DNA from: Campylobacter jejuni
GTDB lineage: Bacteria > Campylobacterota > Campylobacteria > Campylobacterales > Campylobacteraceae
Direction: 5' to 3'
NCBI GenBank assembly: GCA_014305285.1
Contig: JACRSG010000013.1
Coordinates: 1-39,752, forward strand
Length of the DNA: 39,752 nt
Part shown: in pieces, positions 9,792 through 18,055 of the stretch
Layout of the letters: the number at the start of each line of letters is the position of its first letter
Position numbering within the stretch: the first letter of the stretch is position 1
The notes under the pieces: model-generated
Told to the model about the DNA's origin: nothing
The model's input: the letters and a program-made list of their open reading frames with translations, nothing else
The model's database searches: none
Translations under genes and position numbers: made by a program

Positions 9792-9905
9792 AAAATTATT
9801 TTAAATTTTAATAAAAATATTAAAATATATTTATTAAAAATAAATCGTATTTGTATTAAATATATTACAATAAAGCAACTTAAAAATTAATTCTTAAGGA
9901 AAAAA

Positions 9906-10598
9906 ATGAAAACCATTGGTATTATAGGCGGAATGAGCTTTGAAAGCACTGTTACTTATTATAAAACAATAAATCAAGCTATCAATGATAAATTAAAATC
10001 TTTAAATTCTGCAAAAATTTTACTTTACAGTGTTAATTTTGAAGAAATAGAAAATTTACAAAGACAAGATAAATGGCAAGAAGCTGCACAAATTTTAAGT
10101 CAGTGTGCTAAAAAATTAGAACTTGCAGGAGCTGATTTTATAATAATTGCAACTAATACTATGCATAAGGTTTTTGATGAAATTCAAAAAAATATAAATA
10201 TCCCTATTTTGCATATTGCAAAAAGTTCTGCCAAGGCTTTAAAACAAGAAAATATACAAAAAATTGGCTTATTGGGTACTAAATACACAATGACACAGGA
10301 TTTTTATAAAAAAGTGCTTATTGAAAAAAATATTAGCGTTATTATTCCTAGTGATGAAGATATAAAAATCGTTAATGATATTATTTTTAATGAGCTTTGC
10401 AAAGGTGAAATTAAACAAGAATCTAAAGAAAAATATTTAAATATTATAAAAAAACTACAAGAAAAAGGTGCAAAAGGGGTGCTTTTAGCTTGTACTGAAA
10501 TTGGTTTATTAATATCTAAAAATGATACAAATATCAAGATTTTTGATACAAGTCTTATTCACGCCCTTGATGCTGCTAATGAAGCTTTAAAAGATTAA
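9906..10598 (+). CDS. Aspartate/glutamate racemase family protein (YgeA-like)
   Basis: A cofactor-independent racemase of the Asp/Glu racemase superfamily, 230 residues, starting MKTIGIIGGMSFESTVTYY at ATG 9906 after AAGGAAAAAA. It resembles E. coli YgeA in order and spacing (NTMHKV, LLGTKYTM, CTEIGLL). The second catalytic Cys is present at residue 196 (LLACTEIG). The position usually held by the first Cys is Thr83 (IATNTMH), and the preceding residue, Cys in YgeA, is Ala here. A Thr/Cys pair is described for the E. coli L-Asp/Glu racemase, so the enzyme is probably active with an asymmetric site. Substrate is inferred. Confidence 0.85.
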   Translation: MKTIGIIGGMSFESTVTYYKTINQAINDKLKSLNSAKILLYSVNFEEIENLQRQDKWQEAAQILSQCAKKLELAGADFIIIATNTMHKVFDEIQKNINIPILHIAKSSAKALKQENIQKIGLLGTKYTMTQDFYKKVLIEKNISVIIPSDEDIKIVNDIIFNELCKGEIKQESKEKYLNIIKKLQEKGAKGVLLACTEIGLLISKNDTNIKIFDTSLIHALDAANEALKD

Positions 10599-10955
10599 TT
10601 TTTCTTTTTCTTTGTACAAGGCAAGCTTGTTTACCTATTAAAACCCTAAAATGTGAGATTTTAATAATACCAAAAGAACTTTTTACTATGCTAAAAGATA
10701 AATATCCTAAAAATTTATGATTATATTTTAAAGCTTATGATTATGGGTTTTAATGCTTTAGTAAATATTTTAGAACGAGCACTTTTTACTCCGCTTAGCA
10801 TAAGACTAAATGAATTTTTAAAAGCAAAGACTAAAAATAAAATAATTAACCTTTCGCACGAAGAAATTGCTTTACATTTAGGCACTTTAAGAGAAGTTGT
10901 CTGAAGAATTATTAAAACGATGCAAAAGAAGGTTTTATTCAGCAAAAAGGATTAA
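10599..10955 (+). pseudogene. Crp/Fnr-family regulator remnant
   Basis: Several frames on the plus strand carry pieces of a Crp/Fnr transcription factor: CEILIIPKELFTMLKDKYPK from the end of the cyclic-nucleotide-binding-like domain, then ALVNILERALFTPLSIRLN and FLKAKTKNKIINLSHEEIA followed by LHLGTLREVV, a clear Crp-type helix-turn-helix (…HEEIA-LG-REVVSR…). A TGA interrupts it where a Ser codon is expected, and frameshifts lie upstream. The N-terminal sensor domain is missing. The 3' end abuts the cydB remnant. Confidence 0.8.
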
Positions 10956-11448
10956 GTAAAAGTTCTAAACCATGCAAAGGATTTTGCCAAGAAACAAAAT
11001 TATGCTCATTTAAGATAAATTCAGAACCACTAAAAAAACTACTTACCACAACTCCAATTAAAAATACGCCTAAATAGCCATTGATTTTAAGAAAAATTTC
11101 ATAGGTTTTAGAGCCATAAACATTATTTTCTTTTTTGCGATACTCATAAGCCACAGCTTGTAAAATAAAACAAAATAAAATACAAAGCCAAGCCCCATAA
11201 ACCCCGCCAAAACTTGTACTATAAAAAAGTGAAAAAGCTGCTCCACCAAAAAGCACGAGAGTTGTAAAACCAAGCTCTCATTTACGCCCTAAAGAATTTA
11301 TTAGCATGGTTTTTTCATCCTTACTAAATTCATTGATTAAAGTTTGTCCACCTTGAACAAAAAACATAAAAACTAAAAGTCCGCCAAGCAAACTTAAAAT
11401 TAACCACCAATAAATTTGCAAACCTTCAAGTGTTAAATCAAAAAACAT
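10939..11448 (-). pseudogene. cydB: cydB (cioB) remnant, bd-type oxidase subunit II
   Basis: Subunit II of the cyanide-insensitive bd-type quinol oxidase, normally about 370-380 residues. ATG at 11448 overlaps the cydA stop (TAATG). The first 56 codons (MFFDLTLEGLQIYWWLIL…) end at an in-frame TGA at 11278-11280, where the family has Trp in GRKWELGF. Reading continues in the same frame as ELGFTTLVLFGGAAFSL… to NPLHGLELLLNP, after which homology stops at about half length. A nonsense mutation and loss of the C-terminal half make it non-functional. Confidence 0.93.
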
Positions 11449-12003
11449 TATTTTTCTCCTTCGCCCATAAATGGAGCATGACCTGCATGTGCATCAAAAC
11501 CTTTTTTGAATGGATAATGAACATACCCAAAGCACTTTTCTAAATTTCTCAATATCATTTGCCATAGTAAGATAAAGTGTAACGATAAAAAGTAAAAAGA
11601 AAAAACTTCCTAAAGTAACCATGATATGAAAGCTATAAAAAGTCAAAGCCACAAGTGGAATAGTATCGCTTGGCTTTTCTAAATATCCATAACCAAAATC
11701 TTTAAAATGAGTTTCTAAAATAGATTTGTGATTTGCCATAGCTATTGTATCATTGTTTTCTTTAGCAAGCTTATAGTCTTTTAGAGCTTGTATGGCGATT
11801 TTTCCTCTATCAATACGATTTTGCATAGGTTCTATACCTTTGCTTTCATTTCCATAGATTAAATCTTCAATTCCTGGAACAAAAGAATTTGGATCACGGT
11901 TTCCTAATAATGCTACCTCAAAAAAGCTTTGCATTTCATTTCTTGCTGTATCAGGGTTAAAGCTCATTCCTACAGGATATTGCATCCAACCATTCAAGGT
12001 TTT
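11448..12003 (-). pseudogene. cydA: cydA (cioA) remnant, bd-type oxidase subunit I
   Basis: Subunit I of the bd-type oxidase, normally above 500 residues and holding all the hemes. What remains is an internal block from NGWMQYPVGMSFNPDTARNE to about MANDIEKFRKVLW, followed by a junction to the extreme C terminus (FDAHAGHAPFMGEGEK) in another frame, with the stop at 11448. The N-terminal ~150 residues, with their heme ligands, are absent, and a second deletion removes the segment before the C terminus. At the 5' side the remnant runs directly into the cdtA fossil on the opposite strand, so one deletion removed both gene starts and the spacer. Confidence 0.92.
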
Positions 12004-12005
12004 TA

Positions 12006-12245
12006 ATGCAAAAAAAATTATAGTTTTTATTTTATACTTTTTTCTTTGATGCATGTTCTTCTAAATTTGAAAATGTAAATTCCTTGGGCGTTCATTTGGA
12101 GAATTTGAAGATACTGACCCTTTAAAACTAGGACTTGAACCTACTTTTCTCACCAATTAAGAAATTCCAAGTTTAATCAGCGGTGCTGATTTGGTACCTA
12201 TTATTCTTAATTACCCCGCCTTTAACAGCTACTACTCCTTTAGAA
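12006..12245 (+). pseudogene. cdtA: cdtA fossil (cytolethal distending toxin subunit A)
   Basis: CdtA is a lipoprotein that helps deliver the CdtB nuclease. ATG at 12006 starts MQKKIIVFIL, then a frameshift, then the lipobox remnant ACSSKFENVNS, another shift, then GRSFGEFEDTDPLKLGLEPT, a TAA, EIPSLISGADLVPI, another shift and ITPPLT. These pieces match, in order, the first ~80 residues of C. jejuni CdtA as I remember it. Nothing of the CdtA lectin domain, CdtB or CdtC remains before the lctP promoter. Orientation (toward lctP, divergent from cydA) matches the normal locus. No toxin can be produced. Confidence 0.9.
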
Positions 12246-12377
12246 TAAGATTTTTATATATTCTATTTTTATATTTATTTAATATTTATGATATTACTAA
12301 AATACACAAAATAATTAACAATAATACAATTTAATTTACTTTACTCTATATTTTTTTATTTAAATTTAATTTTTTGT

Positions 12378-12383
12378 TATAAT
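12378..12383 (+). promoter_or_regulatory. lctP: Probable -10 box of lctP
   Basis: TATAAT at 12378-12383, preceded by a T-rich stretch (a typical Campylobacter sigma70 promoter) and 34 bases before the TTG start. The remainder of 12246-12417 is AT-rich with nothing recognisable. Confidence 0.65.
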
Positions 12384-12417
12384 AGATATTTACACATAAA
12401 TTATCAAGGAGGAAAAA

Positions 12418-14100
12418 TTGGAACAAATTTTAACATGGCAACAAGTTTATGACCCCTTTTCAAATATTTTGTTAAGTGCTTTAGTGGCGTTTTTACCTAT
12501 ATTGTGTTTTTTAGTTTGTTTGGTTGTTTTAAAATTTAAAGGTTATCAAGCAGGTTTTTTAACTGTTATACTTGCTACTTTAGTGGCTTTATTTGCTTAT
12601 AAAATGCCTTGGAATTTAGTCGGTGCAAGTTTTATTCAAGGCTTTACAAATGGTATATGGCCTATAGCTTGGATTATCATCGCGGCAATCTTTCTTTACA
12701 AACTTTCTACCAAGTCAGGTTCTTTTGAAATCATTAAAAAAAGCGTGATGAGTATTACTCCAGATCATAGAATTCAAGTGATTTTAATAGGCTTTTGTTT
12801 TGGCTCATTTTTAGAAGGTGCTATAGGTTTTGGTGGTCCTGTAGCTATAACTGCTGCACTATTAGTAGGACTTGGTTTGCGTCCTTTACAAGCTGCTGGG
12901 CTTTGTCTTATAGCAAATACTGCTCCTGTAGCTTTTGGTGCGGTAGGGATTCCTATTATTGCTATGGCAAATCTTGTTGGCATAGAACAGCATTCAGTCT
13001 CTGCAATGGTAGGTAGAATGCTAGTTCCTTTAAGCCTTACTATACCTTTTTTCATAGTTTTTTTAATGGATGGATTTAAAGGTGTTAAAGAAACTTTCCC
13101 AGCTATTTTAGTTGCAACACTAAGTTTTACAATTACTCAATTTTTAAGCTCAAATCACTTAGGAGCAGAATTACCTGATATTATTTCGGCTATAGTTTCT
13201 TTAGCAGTTACGACTGTATTTTTAAAATTTTGGAAGCCAAAAAATATTTTTAGATTTGACAATGAAAGCAATTTCACTCAAGATAATACCCTAAGTTTTA
13301 ATCAAATTCTAAAAGCTTGGTCACCTTTTATTTTGCTCATTATTTGTATTATCATTTGGACACAACCTTGGTTTAAAGCTCTTTTTGATAAAGACAGTAT
13401 TTTAAGTTATACAAGCATTACTTTACAATTTAGCAATATCACAACTGGAATTTTAAGTCCCTCTATCACAGGTATAGGAGAAGCTAAACCTTTATCTTTG
13501 GCTTTAGGCGTAGATTTGATCAATGGAAAAACCGTAGCTCAAGCAGGAACAGCAATTTTACTTGCGGCTTTTTTAACTATAGCTATTTTAAAAATCAAAG
13601 CCGAAGATGCAGCAGAATGCTTTTGGGCTACTTTAAAAGAAATGACTATACCTTGTATCACTATAGGTTTAGTTGTAGCTTTTGCTTTTATTTCTAAAAA
13701 TAGCGGTATGAGCACCACTTTGGGACTTGCTTTTGCACACACAGGCGACGCTTTTTCTTTCTTTTCACCAATCATTGGTTGGATAGGAGTATTTTTAACA
13801 GGCTCTGATACAAGTGCTAATTTACTTTTTTCAACCTTGCAACAAGTAAGCGCTCAAAAGCTAGGCATCAGTGAAGCTTTATTTTTAGCAGCCAATTCAG
13901 TAGGCGGAGTTGTTGGAAAGATGATAAGTCCACAAAGTATTGCTGTAGCTTGTGCAGCGGTTGGACTTGTAGGAAAAGAATCGGATCTTTTCAGATTCAC
14001 ATTAAAATATTCTGTAGCCTTTATTGTTTTAATAGGAATTTGGACTTGCATTATAGCTTTTTTCTTACAAGGAATCATCCCTGAAGTTATAGTCAAATAA
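12418..14100 (+). CDS. lctP: L-lactate permease
   Basis: Proton-coupled lactate uptake across the inner membrane, LctP family. The 560-residue protein is normal length and strongly hydrophobic, with about 12-14 membrane segments and the family segments GFCFGSFLEGAIGFGGPVAI near 123 and GWIGVFLTGSDTSANLLF near 455. The start codon is TTG at 12418, supported by a strong AAGGAGG 6 bases upstream and the family N terminus MEQILTWQQVYDPF. It precedes the lactate oxidation operon; a hairpin at 14122-14154 lies between them. Context fits uptake followed by oxidation of lactate. Confidence 0.95.
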   Translation: MEQILTWQQVYDPFSNILLSALVAFLPILCFLVCLVVLKFKGYQAGFLTVILATLVALFAYKMPWNLVGASFIQGFTNGIWPIAWIIIAAIFLYKLSTKSGSFEIIKKSVMSITPDHRIQVILIGFCFGSFLEGAIGFGGPVAITAALLVGLGLRPLQAAGLCLIANTAPVAFGAVGIPIIAMANLVGIEQHSVSAMVGRMLVPLSLTIPFFIVFLMDGFKGVKETFPAILVATLSFTITQFLSSNHLGAELPDIISAIVSLAVTTVFLKFWKPKNIFRFDNESNFTQDNTLSFNQILKAWSPFILLIICIIIWTQPWFKALFDKDSILSYTSITLQFSNITTGILSPSITGIGEAKPLSLALGVDLINGKTVAQAGTAILLAAFLTIAILKIKAEDAAECFWATLKEMTIPCITIGLVVAFAFISKNSGMSTTLGLAFAHTGDAFSFFSPIIGWIGVFLTGSDTSANLLFSTLQQVSAQKLGISEALFLAANSVGGVVGKMISPQSIAVACAAVGLVGKESDLFRFTLKYSVAFIVLIGIWTCIIAFFLQGIIPEVIVK

Positions 14101-14121
14101 TTTAAATTTTTAAGTTTTATC

Positions 14122-14154
14122 TCAACAAATATCCATTTTTAGAATATTTGTTGA
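14122..14154 (+). terminator. Hairpin between lctP and the lut operon
   Basis: A perfect 11-bp stem (TCAACAAATAT / ATATTTGTTGA) with an 11-base loop, 22 bases after the lctP stop, followed by AAAATTTTAC and a T-rich run. It may partially end lctP transcription, or be a processing site tuning permease against enzyme expression. Confidence 0.55.
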
Positions 14155-14221
14155 AAAATTTTACTTTGCTTTTATTTTTACAGGATTAGAATATTTATCC
14201 TAAATTATCCCAAAAGGAGAG

Positions 14222-14962
14222 ATGATGAAAAAGGTGTATTTTTACGCCACATGTTTAGGAAGTGCTGCTATGCAACAAAGCGTTTTAAATGCAATAAAAC
14301 TTTTAAGGCGTGAAGGTATTGAAGTGATTTTCAAAAAAAATCAAACCTGTTGTGCTCAACCTTCTTTTAACTCAGGTTATTTTGATGAAAGTCGTCAGAT
14401 TGCTTTATATAATGTAGATTTATTTGACAAAGATTATCCCATCGTTGTGCCAAGTGGTTCTTGTGCGGGTATGATGAGTCATGACTATAAGGAACTTTTT
14501 AAAAATAGATCTGAATTTTCCAAAATAAAAGATTTTAGCTCTAGAGTTATAGAACTTTCACAATACCTTGATGAAGTTTTAAAAGTAGATTATAAAGACA
14601 AAGGCGAGCCTATAAAAATAACTTGGCATTCTAATTGTCATGCTTTAAGAGTACAAAAAAGCATACAAGCGAGCAAAAATCTTATCAAAAAACTAAAAAA
14701 TGTAGAATTAGTAGAACTTCAATACGAAGAAGAATGCTGTGGTTTTGGTGGAACCTTTTCAGTAAAAGAACCTGAAATTTCAAACGCTATGGTAAGAAGC
14801 AAAATCAAAGATATACAAAATAGCGGTGTAAAATATGTCATCAGTGGCGATGGAGGCTGTCTTTTAAATATAGATGGCACAATGAAAAGAATGGGTTTAG
14901 ATATAAAAGGCATACATTTATACGACTTTTTACTCAAACGCTTAGAAGGAGAAAGACTATGA
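14222..14962 (+). CDS. lutA: Lactate utilisation protein A (CCG-domain subunit)
   Basis: Part of the three-protein iron-sulfur L-lactate dehydrogenase. The 246-residue protein has two cysteine-rich CCG domains: TCCAQPSFNSGYFDE with GSCAGMM in the first half, and NCHALR with EECCGFGGTFSVKEPEIS and GGCLLNIDG in the second. These ligate a noncanonical cluster and resemble the glycolate oxidase and HdrB families. Two ATGs are adjacent (14222, 14225); the second has better spacing from AAAGGAG. The stop overlaps the lutB start by four bases (ATGA). Nomenclature follows B. subtilis LutABC. Confidence 0.92.
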   Translation: MMKKVYFYATCLGSAAMQQSVLNAIKLLRREGIEVIFKKNQTCCAQPSFNSGYFDESRQIALYNVDLFDKDYPIVVPSGSCAGMMSHDYKELFKNRSEFSKIKDFSSRVIELSQYLDEVLKVDYKDKGEPIKITWHSNCHALRVQKSIQASKNLIKKLKNVELVELQYEEECCGFGGTFSVKEPEISNAMVRSKIKDIQNSGVKYVISGDGGCLLNIDGTMKRMGLDIKGIHLYDFLLKRLEGERL

Positions 14963-16398
14963 GTCAAAAAATTCCTCATGAACAAATCGTTCAAACCAAA
15001 CTCAATGATAAACAAATGCAAGAAAATTTAATGACTGCCATGCATACCTTGCAAAAAAATAGACTCAATGTTATTGATGCTAGATTTAAAGACTGGCAAG
15101 GTTTAAGAGCTAAAGCCAAGCAAGCTAAAAACAATGCCTTAATGGGGTTAGAAGAAAGGCTTTTAGAATTTGAAAAAAACGCTACAAAAAATGGTATTAA
15201 GGTACATTGGGCAAGTAGCGATGAAGATGCCTGTGAAATCGTCTATGAAATCATGAAAGAAAAAAATATCACTAAGCTTTTAAAAGGTAAATCTATGGCA
15301 AGTGAAGAAATAGGCTTGAATCACTACTTAGAAAAAAAAGGTTTAAAAGCTATAGAAACCGATCTTGGAGAGCTTATTTTACAGCTTAACGAAGAACCCC
15401 CTTTGCATATAGTTGTACCTGCTATACATAGAAACCGCCATGAAATTGGACAAATTTTCAAAGAAAAATTAGGGGCAAATTTAGAAAACAATGAACCTGA
15501 AAGTTTAAATGCAGTGGCTAGAGAGCATTTAAGAAAAGATTTTGAAGACTTGAAACTTGGACTTAGTGGGGTAAATTTTGCCATGTCAAGAGAAGGAGCC
15601 TTTTGGCTTATAGAAAATGAAGGAAATGGTAGGATGTGCACTACAGCACCTGATATTCATATCGCACTTTGCGGTATAGAAAAAGTTATGGAAAGCTTTG
15701 AAGATGCCGCTACTATGGTTTCTTTACTCACCCCTTCAGCCACAGGACAATTTATCCCAACTTATAATAATATCATCACAGGTTCTAGAAAAAACGGGGA
15801 TTTAGATGGTCCTAAAGAAGTGCATGTGATTTTATTTGATCACAATCGCTCTAAAATGTTAGCTCATGAGGATTATTATGAGGCTTTGCGTTGTATTCGA
15901 TGTGGAGCTTGTATGAATTTTTGCCCTGTTTATGATCAAATCGGCGGACATGCCTATCAAACCACTTATCCAGGGCCTATAGGAGAAGTAATCAGTCCTA
16001 ATATTTTTGGCATAGACCATACAGGAGATATTTTAAATTTCTGCTCGCTTTGTGGGCGTTGTTCTGAAGTTTGTCCAGTGCAAATTCCTTTGGCTGATCT
16101 GATTAGAAAATTAAGATGCGATAAAATAGGACAAGGTAAAAATCCGCCTTTAGGAGCAAACAATGTTCATCACAACACCTTAGAAGCCTTTGCTTTTAAA
16201 CAATTTAAAAATATCGCAACCAATGGTAATAAATGGCGTTTTTCACTTTCAAAAGCACATTATTTCAACTGGGTGGTACAAAATTTCTCAGGGGTTTTAC
16301 CTGTGATTAAAAAATGGCACGCTTTTAAAGAATTGCCTCAAATTAAAATGGATCTTTATAAGGAAGTGCAAAAACTAGAAGGAGTAAGCTATGAGTAA
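14959..16398 (+). CDS. lutB: Lactate utilisation protein B (ferredoxin-type subunit)
   Basis: A 479-residue iron-sulfur subunit of the LutABC-type lactate dehydrogenase. The N-terminal two thirds form a LUD domain (DACEIVYEIMKEKNITKLLK, GLSGVNFAMSREGAFWLIEN). Then come two 4Fe-4S motifs, CIRCGACMNFCP near residue 315 and CSLCGRCSEVCP near 360, and a C-terminal tail. It passes electrons from lactate oxidation toward the quinone pool. It overlaps lutA by four bases and lutC by eight, so the operon is tightly coupled. All cluster cysteines are present. Confidence 0.94.
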   Translation: MSQKIPHEQIVQTKLNDKQMQENLMTAMHTLQKNRLNVIDARFKDWQGLRAKAKQAKNNALMGLEERLLEFEKNATKNGIKVHWASSDEDACEIVYEIMKEKNITKLLKGKSMASEEIGLNHYLEKKGLKAIETDLGELILQLNEEPPLHIVVPAIHRNRHEIGQIFKEKLGANLENNEPESLNAVAREHLRKDFEDLKLGLSGVNFAMSREGAFWLIENEGNGRMCTTAPDIHIALCGIEKVMESFEDAATMVSLLTPSATGQFIPTYNNIITGSRKNGDLDGPKEVHVILFDHNRSKMLAHEDYYEALRCIRCGACMNFCPVYDQIGGHAYQTTYPGPIGEVISPNIFGIDHTGDILNFCSLCGRCSEVCPVQIPLADLIRKLRCDKIGQGKNPPLGANNVHHNTLEAFAFKQFKNIATNGNKWRFSLSKAHYFNWVVQNFSGVLPVIKKWHAFKELPQIKMDLYKEVQKLEGVSYE

Positions 16399-17047
16399 AA
16401 TCGATGAAATTTCAAGCAAAAGTAAGGCAAGTATTTTAGAACATCTTAAAAAAGCTTACAAAGAAACAGATTTTACACGCATTGAAAGCATAGATCCTGT
16501 AGAACATATCCAAACAACCCAAGATATGCTTACAGAAATGAAACAAAAAATGAGCGATAATAAATATATCGTTGAAAATGCTACTAAAGATACCTTAGAA
16601 GAAAAAATCAATGAAATTGTCGCAAAATACGGCTTTAAAAGTATGATTTATGGCACAGATTTAAATTTAAATTTAGAACAAATCAAAGCAGAAAAAAAGA
16701 CTTGCTTTGATAAAGAAATCGAAAATTTAAGATCTGAAGTTTTTCATAGTGATTTCTCCATCATTCACGCAAGAGCAGGAGTGAGTTCTCACGGAGTTGC
16801 ACTTGTACCTTCAAGCAAAGCCCAACCTAGAATGCTAAGCCTTGCACCTAAACTTTGCATAGTATTACTTAAAAAAGAAAATGTTGTTAAAAGTCTTAGC
16901 GAAGCTTTAAATTTAGTAAAAAAAGAAAATGAAATTTTGCCTACTAATATCTTATTTATCGCAGGACCTTCAAGAACAGCAGATATAGAACTTATAACCG
17001 TTTTTGGTGTTCATGGGCCACAAATTGCACATATTATCATTTACTGA
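16391..17047 (+). CDS. lutC: Lactate utilisation protein C (LUD domain)
   Basis: A 218-residue LUD-domain protein completing the LutABC set. The diagnostic C-terminal half contains FSIIHARAGVSSHGVALVPS, NILFIAGPSRTADIELITVF and GVHGPQ, matching the family end. The N-terminal ~90 residues are a charged helical region. It overlaps lutB by eight bases. Its TGA stop lies inside the left arm of the strong terminator hairpin at 17041-17067. Confidence 0.93.
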   Translation: MSKIDEISSKSKASILEHLKKAYKETDFTRIESIDPVEHIQTTQDMLTEMKQKMSDNKYIVENATKDTLEEKINEIVAKYGFKSMIYGTDLNLNLEQIKAEKKTCFDKEIENLRSEVFHSDFSIIHARAGVSSHGVALVPSSKAQPRMLSLAPKLCIVLLKKENVVKSLSEALNLVKKENEILPTNILFIAGPSRTADIELITVFGVHGPQIAHIIIY

Positions 17048-17067
17048 TTCTATATTAGAATCAGTAA
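17041..17067 (+). terminator. Terminator of the lut operon
   Basis: A perfect 12-bp stem (TTACTGATTCTA / TAGAATCAGTAA) with a TAT loop, followed by CTCTTAATTTTTAAT. The lutC stop codon is inside the first arm. Confidence 0.85.
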
Positions 17068-17200
17068 CTCTTAATTTTTAATATTAATTATACATATTTT
17101 TTATATGATACAAATATAAATAAAATTAATAATATTTTAATAAAATATAATATTTCACTCAAATATATTAAATTAATTTTAAATATAAAAATTAAATAAG

Positions 17201-17809
17201 GTGCTTTTGGATAAACTAATTCCAACTTGGAATGAAAAATACAGCGTTCATCACACAATGATTGATATTCAACACCAAAAACTTTTTGAACTTGCAGGCA
17301 AGATTGAAAGTGCTGCTTATAAATTTGTAAAACAAGAAGAACTCAAAGAAATTTTAACAGAACTTTTTAACTACATGAAACAACATTTTAACAATGAAGA
17401 AGAAATTCACTATCCTTATTTAAATGAACACAAAATTATGTGTAAAATATCATTCATGATATGTCTCATCTTATACAAAACATAAAACCACTAACGATTT
17501 AAAAGAAAAACTTTATACAGTTTCCAAAAAATGGCTTTTAGAACATATACTTTATGAAGATATGAAAGTTGAACAATATAGAAGATCTTCTTTAGCTTCT
17601 AAAGATGATAGGAGGTAAGCTTTGAAGAAGTTAAAGAAGAAAAAGATGATGAAAATGCAGTTTATCTTTATGCATGTGAATGTGTAGGACAAATACATGA
17701 TCTACCTTTTGGAATTCATCAAAAAATTCAATTTAAGGGCGTAAAATTTAAATGTAAAAAATGCAAAGAAGCCATACAGTTTTATAAAAAATATTCAGAA
17801 AATTTCTAA
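17201..17809 (+). pseudogene. Hemerythrin with C-terminal Cys-rich domain, frameshifted
   Basis: A bacteriohemerythrin binds O2 at a di-iron site. The start is GTG 17201 or, with better AAGG spacing, TTG 17207 (MDKLIPTWNEKYSVHHTMID). Iron ligands in HHTMIDIQHQKLFE and HFNNEEEIHYPYLNEH are present. A shift near 17440 ends the frame; further frames give HDMSHLIQNI, then KTTNDLKEKLYTVSKKWLLE to SLASKDDRR and a stop, then SFEEVKEEKDDENAVYLYAC to the end at 17809. The tail (YACECVGQIHDL…KFKCKKCKEA) has a CxC and a CxxC pair and looks like a rubredoxin-like or zinc-ribbon module. At least three lesions make full translation impossible. Confidence 0.87.
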
Positions 17810-17869
17810 TTAACTATTTATGCGTTAAAATAATAAATAAAGTATAAGTAAGATAAAAAAGGAAATTTA

Positions 17870-18055
17870 GTGGATAAAAAAATAAAATATTTTATTTTAG
17901 ATAAATTTGATTATTCCTATCCTATACTAACCAAAGATATAAAATGCTCATTTTGTAAAAATTTTTTCCCGATAGAATATAGCTCAAACCTAAAAACAAT
18001 AGAAAAAGAATGTCCGTTTTGTAATAATAAAATGGACATTAAGCTTAAAGATTAA
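17870..18055 (+). CDS. Small CxxC zinc-ribbon-like protein
   Basis: A 61-residue protein with GTG start (17870) about 9 bases after AAAGGAAA. Two Cys pairs, CSFCKNFF near 26 and CPFCNNKM near 48, separated by about 20 residues, fit a zinc ribbon or small rubredoxin-like knuckle. No function can be assigned. It follows the hemerythrin remnant on the same strand, and its stop overlaps by four bases the stop of the convergent ATP-grasp gene. The C-terminal Cys-rich module of the hemerythrin next door is similar in style, but I see no direct homology. Confidence 0.65.
   Translation: MDKKIKYFILDKFDYSYPILTKDIKCSFCKNFFPIEYSSNLKTIEKECPFCNNKMDIKLKD

Noticed and set aside
12120-12200. A tRNA-like T-loop (GGTTCAAGTCC on the minus strand) suggested a tRNA remnant.
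   Set aside because: The plus strand reads as CdtA (GRSFGEFEDTDPLKLGLEPT, ISGADLVPI) and no acceptor or anticodon stem can be formed.
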